Both the position numbers and the translations under genes were made by a program. From Paracyclopina nana (Eukaryota; Arthropoda; Copepoda; Cyclopoida; Cyclopettidae), in assembly GCA_019096065.1 (NCBI GenBank), contig JAGUCH010000002.1, forward strand, positions 13,342,501 through 13,406,500: 64,000 nt of DNA, given 5' to 3'. Below are positions 11,501 to 22,546 of this stretch, in pieces; within the stretch, counting starts at the first letter, position 1, and every line of letters starts with the position of its first letter. The notes under the pieces are model-generated. The model did no database searches. It saw nothing but the letters and a program-made list of their open reading frames with translations, and was not told where the DNA came from.

Positions 11501-12194
11501 TTTTTTGCCGGAGAAGGTTTATACTGTGATGCCTTGCTGGAGGAAATTGGTTGGTCAATGCTTTTCTTACTCTTTGACAAGAGTGACACGCCTTGTGACC
11601 TTTGACTTGTTACATCTCTGAAGTCATCTTCAGATCCTGTTGATGTCACGATTCTGGGAACATTTGATCTTAAGTAGACACCTCCAGTCCATCGCTTTAC
11701 TTCGTATTTTCCACTTTCGTTTTTTTCTCCTAGCGTTGAGTTCACCATAAGCCGGTCTTCATATCTGTCAACAAGTTCTTTGTAAACTCGTGCCCTCGTC
11801 TTTGCATCTGTTCTCTTCAAAATAAAATTCGTCTTTGTAATGACTTCTTCTGTTTGCTCAATGCTGACACCTAATGTTAAAATTAAAAAGATTAAGTACA
11901 CGCTACATATTTATCTTAATGAAATTTACCTGATTGGACCCGCACAAACATTGACAACGAGGCCATCTTCTTATCGATCTTGACATAGTACTTCAGGGTT
12001 CGCTGATCAAGTGAATGCTTTTTGGTAAGGTCAACGTCATAGAATACTTCGGCGAGACTCTTGCCATTGTCAAATTTGAACTGATTAGTCAGCAGCTTCA
12101 CTGGTTCGAGGTTGTCTTCCCAGAAAAACATAAGCCATGCATCATAAATGCGATCTTTCTTTGGTGTGTTGACATCTCTTGAGTGGCGAGACAT
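8563..12194 (-). CDS. Transposon-borne accessory protein, ten exons, function unknown
   Basis: Ten exons on minus: 12194-11930, 11870-11500, 11444-11028, 10978-10641, 10586-10307, 10246-10007, 9945-9145, 9091-8941, 8886-8699 and 8646-8563. All nine introns are ~40-60 bp, GT..AG, and phases agree, giving 1044 residues from MSRHSRDVNTPKK. I recognise no catalytic domain. Residues ~200-350 contain a likely coiled coil (AISEKLDVVNAALAKSG, EVNEKIDRRDGLIERIG). Residues ~460-640 look globular (SWYKRKLPKGILALLTDHI). From ~660 on it is basic (KRGRKYVKKTDKKSS), then strongly acidic (a run of Asp/Glu) and SR-rich. By position it corresponds to the second, TnpA-like protein of CACTA elements, which binds repeated subterminal motifs; that role is inferred. 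Confidence 0.75.
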
Positions 12195-12589
12195 GTTGCC
12201 AGGTTGGCTGCTACCTGACGACTGACCAGTAAGCTAGCAGCTCAGCTGACTCAGTCTCAGTTTGAAGTAGTGTGGTTAGGCTTGGTTGCGTGTGCTCGCT
12301 ATGACGTCACACAGCCAACTGACCTGTTGGATAAGCTGACTCAGTCTCAGTATTTGGTAGCTTAGTTAGGCTAGCAAGCGTCTTCTCGCTCTGACGTCAC
12401 ATTCTCAACTGGTGGTAGAAGTGTTATGAGTGAAAGCTGAGATGTCAGCAAAAATCAGTAATTGACTGCCACGTCTGGCTATCAGTCTTACTTTTGACTT
12501 TGAGCTGTCAACACGTGTTCTAAGGGCAATAAGTGTCATTGAAGCGTTTTCTTCTTCTTTTTCGATTGTTGAGAATTCTTCTGGGAGAA
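12195..12589. promoter_or_regulatory. Divergent transposon promoter with a duplicated AP-1/CRE module
   Basis: Lies between the minus-strand accessory gene and the plus-strand acidic gene. It contains two direct copies, 12244-12322 and 12334-12413, spaced exactly 90 bp. Each copy starts AGCTGACTCAGTCTCAGT, which includes the AP-1-type TGACTCA, and ends near CTCGCTNTGACGTCACA, which includes the palindromic CRE TGACGTCA, followed by CAACTG. The middle parts have diverged. A GAAGCGT heptamer is at 12541. Such paired enhancer-like modules would serve both divergent genes. Confidence 0.6.
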
Positions 12590-13438
12590 ATGTCATCAAG
12601 GTAAAAATGATATATTAAAATTTAAAATTCATTCCCTTTCATTTTATTTTCTTTCACAATTATTTACTATTTCTCTTATATCTCGCAGCTATAAGTCTGA
12701 TGACGCCGATGCGGAGTCGAAGCGTGGACTTGATCTTTTTGAAGTGCCTCCATTGGAAGTTGACAACCAGGGATACATTGGGCCAGAGGATGACACCCTG
12801 TCAATTGGTACATCTGACCTTGGACTTTGTCTTGAGGATACCTTTGATTCTGATTGCTCACAGAAAAAGACTAATAACTGCACTCAGGAAAGCTCGATTG
12901 ATGAAGAAGATCTCCTTTTGAGTGAAGTGTACTCAGATCCAGATCGTGAGGAAGCTGAAAGGCAAGATAAGGAAAATTACAAGAGCTGCGCTTTGGCCAA
13001 AGAAGACCCGTCATACAGCCACAAAGATAACTGCATTTGTCACCCAGGTAAATACATGAAGCGTGAATATCATCCTTGCAAATTTGGTACATATGTTTCT
13101 CATTTGTAGATTACAAAAACTCAAAAGATCAGAGGAACACTTCAAGCATCGATGACAAAGTTGATTCTGAGCGTGAACTTCATCTTCTTCATGTCAGTAA
13201 TGTTCAGGATGAAGAAATATCTTTCTCGAACAATGTTTCATCCGTAAAGAATTTTTATGATGAAGCCGAAGTTAACAAGGAACAAGAAGACAATGATGAT
13301 GACTGGATAGACTATGACGAACCTGAAATTGATCTTTCTGAAATTGACTTTGCAAGCCTGGTTCCTCGTGTCTTGATTCATGATCCATTGCCTTGTGGTT
13401 GTCGTCCCTTTTCTTTCGTTTGGTCCAACGAGTGCTAA
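12590..13438 (+). CDS. Small acidic protein of the transposon
   Basis: Three exons, 12590-12600, 12689-13047 and 13110-13438, in one frame, 232 residues, starting MSSSYKSDDADAESKRG. It is rich in Asp, Glu and Ser (DNDDDWIDYDEPEIDLSEID near the end) and finishes in a short Cys-containing tail, PCGCRPFSFVWSNEC. No known domain. The transposase start is 130 bp downstream with an acceptor-like TTTTTTGCAG before it, so alternative splicing could instead join this protein's exons to the transposase. I cannot decide between two genes and one gene with two isoforms. Confidence 0.5.
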
Positions 13439-13568
13439 ATGAGATCTTTTCTCTAAAATGTTTTGGATAATTAATTATATGATACATATAATTAAATTGT
13501 GCATCATTACATGAAGATGTATGGATGAATGAACTTAAAAAGAAATTCTTTTTTTGCAGAAAATTACT

Positions 13569-16289
13569 ATGTCTGAGGAACAACAGAGTTCCGTGAACAA
13601 AAAAGCTCAGTGTCAGGCTTCAAAACCAAGAGTGAAGCGTAGAAGACAAGCTGAGGATAACTTTGGTGCTGCTCCCAACAGATTAGATGACTACTACCAC
13701 AACTATGTCTATGATGGGGACGAATTATGGTTTTTGGAGAATTTGGATGAAGATCTCAATCAGCATCAAGCAGCAGATAATGAGTCTAGCTCTGATGATG
13801 AAAGTGGAAATCAGTCACAAATGACTGAAAGTCATGTGAATCCAAGTGAAGGTACCAAAAAAAATTAATAATTTATAATTTTCTAAATGATGCAATTAAA
13901 ATTTTAGGCATTGCCCACACTAGAGGATCTTTGCTGAGGAATGTGATGCAATCAGAAGAATTGAGCGCAGCAGATGTTGTCGAAGCTGAAGTGAACGCTA
14001 CTCTCTCAAATGGTGGGACTTCCGCCAAAAGAAGACGCATCGCTGTGAGGCAACAGTCATCGGTACATGAATAATTCTATATTTCGACTTAGCCAAAATT
14101 AGCCAAAAGATTTATTGCAAAACAATTCAACATTGCAAATACGTTAAATTGTCTATTGTTAATGTAGCGAGTAATAAATCTTTTCATAATTCATGTATTG
14201 TTTTCTTTAGCGAAACAACATATATGGGAGGGCCAGGCCAAGTTACATTTCATCATCTGGTTCGTCAGTAAATAACAGCTACCAAAGGTCTAATAGTGGG
14301 AGCAATCTTGAAGAAGGCTTTTTTGAGGTTGAAACACCAGACCCAGAGATGGTAATTGGACGTTCAAATTAGTTCATCTTTGCGGCCTCAATTTCTTCAT
14401 GTTCATTCTAGATGAAAGGTGGACATTGCTTTGGAGTAATGACAAAAGAACGAATGCTTGAGATAAAGTGCGATGTGAATTGTCATCAAACCCCAATGAG
14501 ACGCTTCATTGATCGATTCTTCAAGATTATGTCCACCGTGAACATGACAGAAAGGGCATTGAATACAGTTTGGAATTTTGTGACTGTGGAGACAGATAAG
14601 CTTGATGCCCCAAGCTACATGACTGCAAAGCGAAGGTTTTCTGAAGATTTACCAACAATCAGATTCAGAAGTACTTTTGATTCTGAGGAAAGAGGTGAAC
14701 GAGTTGTTGTGACCCAAGAGGATGCTCGTCAAAAGACAAAGTTTGACAAAGACAAACGCTACTCTTCAACAAGTGAATACACTTATTCAAGGTTAGTTGA
14801 CATTCATGCTTTCATAGAAGATTGTCACCAACAAAGACTTGGAATGAGCTTCACTCTTGAAAAAATATTTGATCTTCATGTTGATGGAGTACCATATGGC
14901 AAATCAACAAAGCTTAAGTTAACGCTAGTATGTGCAAAATTTATCAATTGTGAAGAAGTCGTACCTCTTGCATGTCATCATTACAAAGATAAAGATGAAG
15001 ACAGCGCTTTGAATTTGATTGGTGGAATTGTGGATGAAATTCTTCAACATGGATTCACTTTACGATTTGTTGTGGGTGATGCACCAATCAGAGCTAAGCT
15101 GAGGTGCGCAAAACAGCATAATGCTGATTACTCCTGTGAACTTTGTTATGCCAAAGGAGAAATTATTGAAAGAACTCATGTTTATTTGAAAGACACTATT
15201 TGTGCAAAGAAGCGAACATCAGAAGAGCATCGACAAATGGTACAAAGCATAATAGATGGCTTGGATGATGGTGAGACGTTTGGTGTTTGGGGAAAAAGCC
15301 CTCTATTAGCCATCAAGGAGTTTGACATCGTCAAGCAACTTCTTCCAGATCCATTCCACCTTCTTTTTCTTGGTATTTGCAAGATGCTGACAAGATCTTT
15401 TTTTGGCATGGGCAAAAAACGGCAGACAATGACTTCAATGGGACTTGTATTGGCTCAAGATATTGATGAAACGTGGATGAAGATGAAGCTACCAAGCGAA
15501 TTTCAGAGAGGTGCAAGATCAATTGTAGAGAACTTTGTACACTTCAAAGGAAGCGAGTTTAAGAGCTTGATTGCTTGTGGAATGAATGTTGTTGCACAAG
15601 CAATGTTTAAGGACAGATTCTTCCATTCATTGAGACAGGTTTGGGTGCTTTTTGCATACTTGGTACGCTTCGCTTTCATGCCTGACTCAATCTACAAAAA
15701 GTATGAGTCTAGCGTTCAAACACAAAGTTTGCATGAGCGTTACTACAAACTTCATGAAAAGCACTTAGGAAAGCTTTTCTGCACATACAATGTCCACGTC
15801 TTCTCCCATTTACAAGAGATAAGAAAGATTGTGCCACTTCATGAAATTTCAGCTGAGCCATATGAAGGATGGTATTCAAAGATGAATAAGTTCTTCTTTA
15901 CTGGCACACCGAATGTGGGAAAGCAAATCATGAGCAAAGCCTACAAGAACGCTAAGGTTGGACATTCTTGCAAGAGAGTGGTTCAAGTCAATGACAACTA
16001 TGAGACAAGTCTACATTCCGATGACCTCATCTTTACTCAAGATGAAAAATTCTACAAAGTCATCGCAATTGATATGGAAGAGGAAGTCTACAGTTGCTAT
16101 GAGGTCATAACTTCAGCTTTTGTTGATGAACAAATGACTTACTTGGATTACGCTGCTATTGGAGTTTATCTTGTTGATGGTCTCAAAGATATCATTTGTA
16201 AAGTGAAAGCTGAAGAAGTCATTGGCAAGGCTGTAATAGATGAACATAATGTAATATCTGCTGTCACTTTATCTATGATATTGGCATAA
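13569..16289 (+). CDS. TNP2-like transposase (CACTA/EnSpm superfamily)
   Basis: Four exons, 13569-13851, 13908-14062, 14211-14351 and 14412-16289, give 818 residues with all phases consistent. The first ~190 residues are acidic and low complexity. The core follows the order of TNP2-type transposases: FDLHVDGVPYGKSTKL (first candidate catalytic Asp), RFVVGDAPIRAKLRCAK (second), a Cys pair YSCELCYAKGE, then LLPDPFHLLFLGICKMLTR, FVHFKGSEFKSLI and CTYNVHVFSHLQEIRKIVPL. These parallel the usual DAPA, C..C, H..LGVMK and YNVH..HL landmarks. The stop TAA is embedded in AATAAA (16288-16293). No frameshift or nonsense codon is visible. The superfamily match is by motif order from memory, not by search. 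Confidence 0.75.
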
Positions 16290-17204
16290 TAAATATTTTC
16301 TGATAATAAAAAGAAAATTGTCTGACAAATAACTTGACTTCTTTATTGAAAATATTCATAATTGATTTCATCAGTGGACATATGATTAACTGAACGCTTC
16401 ACTTGAAAAGAATTGGATCTAAGAAAATAAAATCAGCAGTGGAAGTAAACTTGCTAAAAGCTTTTGTTAACATCTCAATGCGACAAAACAAAATATCAAT
16501 TTATATATCTTTATCACTATTATGTTTGGTTGGTGAAGCATGCATATTATCTTTTTTAAGCATAGATTGAGTAGCATCTGTACATCGTCTTTTTTTTGTA
16601 CCATTTCAACAAAACATTGACTTCGTCTACAACTCAGCTTTGTCAATTTTGCAAGTTCATCTGAAATTAAGGTTTTTTAGACAAAACACCAAAGATTTCT
16701 AAGTGATCTAAGTAACGCCTGATTTGAATTCTGGGGATACTTACGAATATTTTCAGATGCTTTCACCAAATCTTGAATAATTTTGAAAAATAGAAAGCTG
16801 CCCCAGAATTAATAATAGTCAAAAAGGAAACTGTTACGTTTAAGGAAAATGTAAAAGGCCAATTTACTAGTTGATGCAGCAAGGATCAGAGAGAAACGAG
16901 CTTTTAATTTTCTTCAAAATTAGTGACTAGCTTGTAAAATCTAAAAAGAATTTCAGCACAAAGAACGTATAGGGTTAATCCGTCGTCTTATCTGCAAGTC
17001 GAATAATGTGTCATGAGCCATATTCCAGTTTGTCATCTTGTCACGGCTTTGGCGGCCGATAAGATAAGGAGAATCGTTTTATTTGCGTTTCCCCATTGTA
17101 GCACACCTAGCCGTGAAATTGGCAGTCACAACACATTACAAAAAAATGCCAGTACGCTGTCCTAACCTCCTCCTTCAAATTTTTGCAGGAATTATGCCCA
17201 AATA
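16290..17204. other. Intergenic, AT-rich
   Basis: Between the transposase stop and the zinc-finger start codon. It holds the right-most GAAGCGT heptamer (16394) and an acceptor, TTTTTGCAG, ending at 17188. The right end of the transposon should lie here but is not identified. Confidence 0.4.
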
Positions 17205-18851
17205 ATGACGATGATGGCCTTGCCCAGCTTCCAGACGGCCTTTGTCAAATCTCAGATCTCAGAGGATGATGCCTCATTCATCAAGGCCTACAAGGCTGGC
17301 TACGAGACTTCAATATCACCAGGTAAAAGCTATGGAATTCAGAATGTCCCATAAAGAGTCTTTATGGAACCAGCCATTTTTAGGGCTATATAATTAGCTG
17401 TAATCCATGCCCAATTGTTATTACTTAGTCAAATCATAATTTTAAAAACCTTTCGAGTTGGGTTAAGCTTTCGGCATTAGCGGGCAATTTATGATAAGCC
17501 CATTTACGTTCATCTACGTCATCATTACCCTAATAAGGAAACTGATGTTTTCAAGACTCCGCTAATTTCGTGCTTATGAACATTTTACATTAATAGTGTG
17601 TTCACCTATGCCTCCTTTCCTTAAAATCTAACGGCATCGTTAAAAGAAATGCTTTTCGTACTTCTGACAAATCAAAAAAGGTAGAAAAGAGGTGGGGAAA
17701 ATGGTCTAATTGAAGCTATCAAAAGTTATTAAAAGTTATCAGTACTGAAATAGAAGGCCTTAAAAGTAAAACGCAATTTAAAGGAAGGGAAAAAAATCCT
17801 TTGTAGGTGAACACAGCATTAAAATCAACTCCTAAGGATTAGCACCAACTATTTGGTTTTTAGCACAGGCTCTCAGTACTAAAATTATTCGACATGTATG
17901 CGTACTTTCGTCAATAGGCATTATTAAATCCGTAACGAGTAGTTAAATAGGGCCTAAGAGTCCATACGGCATGCGAGCTTTATTTTCTCCGAAAATTGTG
18001 CGACAGATAGCAAATCACCTTTCAGAAAAACGGGCGCTCGAGCGGAAAGTGCGGTTGTTTATTTCTTCGCCGAACGGCGAGACGCGGCGCGAAACCCGGC
18101 CGAATCTAATTTCTCTTTACTTTCAGAGCCCAACTGGAGCCACGACTTCCTCCCGCCCACCCCGCCGGCCACGCCTCCCTCGGCCCATCACCACCCCGCC
18201 CTCCTCTTCGCGTGCCAAGTATGCCCCAAATCGTACAGCTCGAGGTCCAAGTTGTGCGAGCACCTCACGCATCGGCACAGCGAGGCGAGGCCGCACGGCT
18301 GCAGCCTCTGCCCGAAAGTCTTCAAGTCCGCCTCGAACTTGAAGCAGCACGTGAAATGCGCCCACGAGCGGCCTCGCTTCACCTGTCCGGAGTGTCCTCC
18401 GCCGCCTGCGGCTGCGGCTGCGGCTGCGGCGGTGCGGGTCTTCTCCGAGAGCGGCCTCCGCTACCACCGGCTGACGGCTCATCGCGGCGGCCCCCTGAGG
18501 CCGTCGCACGCGTGCCACGTGTGCGGCAAGAAGTTTGTGCAGGCGACGCTGCTCCGGAAACACGTGGCCTCGGCCCACGTGGGCGAGCGGAAGTTCACCT
18601 GCCCCTACTGCCCGGCCGCCTTCAAGCGCAAGGACCACGCGGACAGGCACGTCACGGACACCCACAGCCTCGTGGCCGAGCTGTTCGAGTGCGAGGTGTG
18701 CGGAGGCCGTTTCCAGTCGGCCTCGCGGCTGAAGCAGCACGCCAAGCTGCACCACGACGCCTCGCTGCGCAGGCCCTGCTCAATTTGCGGAAAAACGATG
18801 CTGGCCAAAAATCTCGTCACTCACTACCAAAGGGCGCACGCCAAGAGTTAA
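17205..18851 (+). CDS. C2H2 zinc-finger protein, seven fingers, GC-rich
   Basis: Two exons, 17205-17322 and 18127-18851, 280 residues. The acceptor at 17188 shortly before the ATG implies at least one upstream noncoding exon. The N-terminus is MTMMALPSFQTAFVKSQ. C2H2 fingers follow: FACQVCPKSYSSRSKLCEH, HGCSLCPKVFKSASNLKQH, an interrupted finger FTCPEC with a Pro/Ala-run insert before YHRLTAH, HACHVCGKKFVQATLLRKH, FTCPYCPAAFKRKDHADRH, FECEVCGGRFQSASRLKQH and RPCSICGKTMLAKNLVTHY. It is probably a nuclear DNA-binding protein. The second exon is far more GC-rich than the surroundings. A three-codon upstream frame (17194-17205) overlaps the start as TAATG. I cannot name the orthologue. Confidence 0.8.
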
Positions 18852-20068
18852 CCAGCTATCGCGCTGGACTAATTATTATGTGTATTTGCTCGTGATACGT
18901 ACCCTTACAAAATGCCAAATACAATTCATCCATTAGAGTATTCTTCAAGGCGCGTTTGCAATTCATGCCAAGCCATCGATTTTCCGGCAGAAAAGGTGTT
19001 TTGCGGTTGCGAGCGCCTTTCAGGGTAATGTAGCAGCTTTGGCGTCGGAAATGCGGCAATTTTGCTCTCGTCGCGTTTTGAGAGCTAGAACAAACTGTGG
19101 ATTATCTGCAAAAGACAGCCATCCACGTTTATGCTGCACGTTTGATGGCGAATCCATCATAATCACTTAGGAGGACGTGCGCGCGTAAAATCCCCCCCTA
19201 GCATTTTTAGCCATGTATAGTGGTTTACTTATCCCATTCATGTGCCAACATTAAGCTAAATATAGCTATAGCTAAATGTAGGAACTTTAGCCGCCTAATT
19301 GCGGCTGGTTGAGCCCGACATCGAGCTGACAAATTTAAGGCTCAATTTGACAAAAAAATAATTAATCACCGGTAATCTTTTTGCCAGCAATCGCAATTTT
19401 GCCGTAGTAGCACAATTGTATGTGAATGTTTAGTTTTTCTTGGCAGCCTTACAAATTGACCAGTTTATTGTGATGGTTTATTGTGGGCACATGAACGGGA
19501 CTCTATTGATGCTACTAGATAAGCTAAGGATCCCAAATCACACGCATAACACCACGGGAAAATTGGCAATTATCATCTCAGGCGAAAAAGGGATATTGTG
19601 TTACGTCCAACAAATGCTGAGCAAAGTCAGTCTCCCCTTTCATTAGCAAGATGGGTTTTGCTGCTGGTCACTTCTTCCATACTCTATTTGTTGACTTTGG
19701 CCATCAGCTCTGACTGGACATTCGACACCGCAATGCCAACAAATGCATTTCCAGGGACCGGCGGCGACGCCATTTTTGTCCGAAAAAAACCTCGCCCAGC
19801 TGAGTCAATATCTTCTTCAGACTCCATTAATATGTAAGCTCTAGTAAGAAGGGTTGTTGAGACAAGTGCCTGAAAGGGGATTTTCCCGTGGGGAAACTAG
19901 AAATCGATGAGGAGCTCCAACGAGTTTGTGCTCTATGCACAAGTTTCAATTTCGACCGTGTCTAACAGGATTTCGACATATGGAAGAGCCCCCCCGAAAA
20001 ACTTTGCAATTTCATGGGAGCGAAACTCTTGAGTTAAAAATGTTTGATTCGGAGCTCTTTTTTTGTCC

Positions 20069-20155
20069 GCCAGGTGGCGCAATTATGATGCAAGGCAAGG
20101 CGGGCAGGCGGGCCGGGCCAATCACTTAAAAGTACTAGTATAGCGCCATCTGGAA
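20069..20155 (+). repeat. Short element with inverted CTCF-like ends, copy a
   Basis: Ends CCAGGTGGCGC and GCGCCATCTGG face each other across ~60 bp. The interior contains the GC-rich core GGCAGGCGGGCCGGGCCAA (20103-20121). Copy c carries the same core with one mismatch on the opposite strand. Confidence 0.5.
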
Positions 20156-20648
20156 TTGAGCGAAAAAGTGAATGAATAATGAAAAGAGGCCAATTCATTT
20201 ACCTGATAAACATCTAGCGAAATGAGTGAATATGTCATTTGGCCTTTCCCCTAGCGCATTTCCATATGATTACAAATTACATAATCCACAATCCGGTAGT
20301 GTGAATTTGTGTGAGCATATGTCGGGCAGCGAGTTGAAAGTTTTGCATTTACATCTGCGAGATTAGGATTAATTTGGACTTGTTTAAATAGCAGTCATTG
20401 CGATCGATGGGATGATCCCTCCTTTACTAAATATGATGTTTTTCGTGGCGCACAAATTGAACGCCCACGGCGGGATGTTTGGCAACAAACCTATTGTCAT
20501 CGTCCTCCGTATGATTGACATAAATACTTTCGAAAAAGTGGCTAATTCCTTTTCGATTTTCACTCGCTCTACGTTGCATGGAAGAGCAGATGTGCAAGTG
20601 AGAGATGCAGCAATTTTCACCAAAGTGGCCATTATATGGTGCTGGACA

Positions 20649-20664
20649 CGCGCGCGCGCGCGCG
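20649..20664. repeat. (CG)8 dinucleotide tract
   Basis: Eight CG units, unusual in an otherwise CpG-poor intergenic region; alternating CG can adopt Z-DNA. Confidence 0.8.
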
Positions 20665-21768
20665 GATATTTAATATATTGTGATGGTTGTGTCAACACGA
20701 ATTTTACAGCTATTCATTCATTAGCTGACAGCCCTCGTTTTTGCACCAATTTCGGTGGCTGGAGCCAACAAGCACCACTTTAGACTGCTGCTAGGGCTGA
20801 TCCTTGGTCATTTGTTTGAGTGTCAAAAGTTGGGCCAAGGTGCTAAACAGCAGGAATTGCTGCAGCACGAGTCAACCACCGCCATAACAATTCGGCCAAT
20901 CTTGTTATAGCTACTCTCAAAGGAAAAACACTTGGACAAATTCAATTCACGACCTATGGCAGCAGTATATGGCTGTTTTTCTACACTCTATTGGGTATGG
21001 TAGTGTGAAGTGGTCCGAATATGACATGAAAACAATGTCTGGAGCGCACAAGTGCTATATAGTAGAATTATTATTCCGCTGCTGTGTATAGTCGATGACA
21101 GAAAATCGAAGACCACACAAACAGAATTCATATACACGGGACAAAACACACCACGGCAAATATGTCAGTGGCTGCTCCCCTCAAATAGCTCCTCTTCATC
21201 GCTTATTTCACGCAAAATTTCCTCAAGGGACATATGACATGAAGCCCTTTTTTCATGACCAAAGCGCATTAAAAAGCTCTGAGATTTCCCCTGGGATTCC
21301 GCATGTCCCCCAAATTATGACAATTTTCCAGAGCAATGTGCATTTATGGTTTACTTTTGGAACAGCACATCATGGTGCTGTGACAATCAACTTTTTTTTA
21401 ATTGTGTGCACCTCACTATGATAATGATCGGCATGGGAGCTGTTAGAACAAAAGCTACCCACCTGCTACCATTATTGTCATCCCTCACAATCCTCCCTTG
21501 GGACCGGCATGAAGTCAAGAGGACATATAATAAAGCATGGAAAATGCATATCAAATATTCATCATGGGAGCTTGGCCCGAAATGGAAAAAAAGACCCAGT
21601 GACTTAACCAAGCTCCTGAATAATTGATTGCATGCAGGTCGTGTGAACAAGGCGTGTCCCACGCGTTTATCTTTGTGTGTAGCAATTATCCACGCTCTTA
21701 TCATAACATGAGTGTAATGCAACAACGTTCACTCCAATTTCTTGCATTAATCATAACAAATTTGGCCG

Positions 21769-21842
21769 GTAGGTGGCGCTCGCGAGGTGACCCGGCACGC
21801 CCGCCGGCGTTGGCTGAGAACTGCAAAAACGCCACCTAGCGG
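21769..21842. repeat. Short element with inverted CTCF-like ends, copy b
   Basis: Ends GGTAGGTGGCGCT and CGCCACCTAGC flank a GC-rich interior that resembles, more weakly, the core of copies a and c (GGCGGGCGTGCCGGGTCA on the minus strand). Confidence 0.4.
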
Positions 21843-22460
21843 CAAATTAGGTATGGCCCTGCTTTATTTCCTAATGGTATCTACGTAGTTGATAACTTTG
21901 ACTGATTCATATAATAGCAAAGTTGTGCGATTTCTCGCCCCATTAGCTTCGGTCTGTATTGAGTCCCGACCCCGCCCATCTCGTTGACGTCCATAATCCC
22001 ATTATAAAGTGTCCTGATCCGTGGCCTGGATGACAAAATACTCTGAAAGGTAGGGGGAGTTGTATTATAAAGCAACGCAATGAATGAGGCTTTTGTTGAG
22101 GCTTTGATGATGTGGCTTGACGTGTGCTTGCCAGCTCTAGTGATGTGGAAATTCCAGCATTTGAAGATTTTTGTTTTTAAAGGACTCTTCACTTATTGCC
22201 ATGACTGGAAAGAATGAGGAATGAAGGACTACTTATGACACCAAGACAACAAGTGGGCTTTTGTGATTCTTGTAATGTGAAGCTGTTGTTAAACGACCAG
22301 CAGACCAGACCACCTACATCACAACAAGAGACAATAAACAAGACTCTTCACACACCATAAAACAAGAGTTGACATCCACCAAGTTCCTGTCAAAATAATT
22401 TTTTATTTTTCCATTGTGATTAGCAAATCAGTATAATCTTTACTGGAATACATACATAGC

Positions 22461-22546
22461 TCCAGATGGCGCTTTTAATTACTAGTTGGCCCGGCTCGCC
22501 TGCCTGCATGGCCTGTTAAGGTCAACACTACTGCGCCATCTATCGC
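22461..22546 (-). repeat. Short element with inverted CTCF-like ends, copy c
   Basis: Ends CCAGATGGCGC and GCGCCATCTA. On the minus strand it carries GGCAGGCGAGCCGGGCCAA, 18 of 19 identical to the core of copy a, and the same end spacing within a few bases. Confidence 0.5.

Larger units (their letters stand above)
8563..16289. mobile_element. CACTA/EnSpm-like DNA transposon, coding part (ends not resolved)
   Basis: Minimum extent, given by the outer stop codons of its genes. A TNP2-like transposase gene and a small acidic-protein gene lie on plus; a 1044-residue accessory gene lies on minus; all fire outward from a 395-bp divergent promoter at 12195-12589. Thirteen copies of the heptamer GAAGCGT (either strand) are spread across it. 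Every reading frame is intact across all splice joints, so the copy may be young or active. I searched for CACTA-type ends and a 3-bp duplication and found no convincing pair. The superfamily call rests on the transposase only. Confidence 0.7.

Noticed and set aside
6812-16925. Candidate CACTA-type ends CACTAAAATTGAAT (6812) and the reverse of TTCAAAATTAGTG (16912-16924)
   Set aside because: The first bases agree, but similarity stops quickly, flanking triplets differ (GTT versus ACT), and the span would swallow the GC-rich block and almost touch the glycosidase gene.
18123-18755. 210-codon minus-strand frame opposite the zinc-finger exon
   Set aside because: It is the antisense shadow of a GC-rich coding exon; the plus strand has well-formed C2H2 fingers and splice joints.
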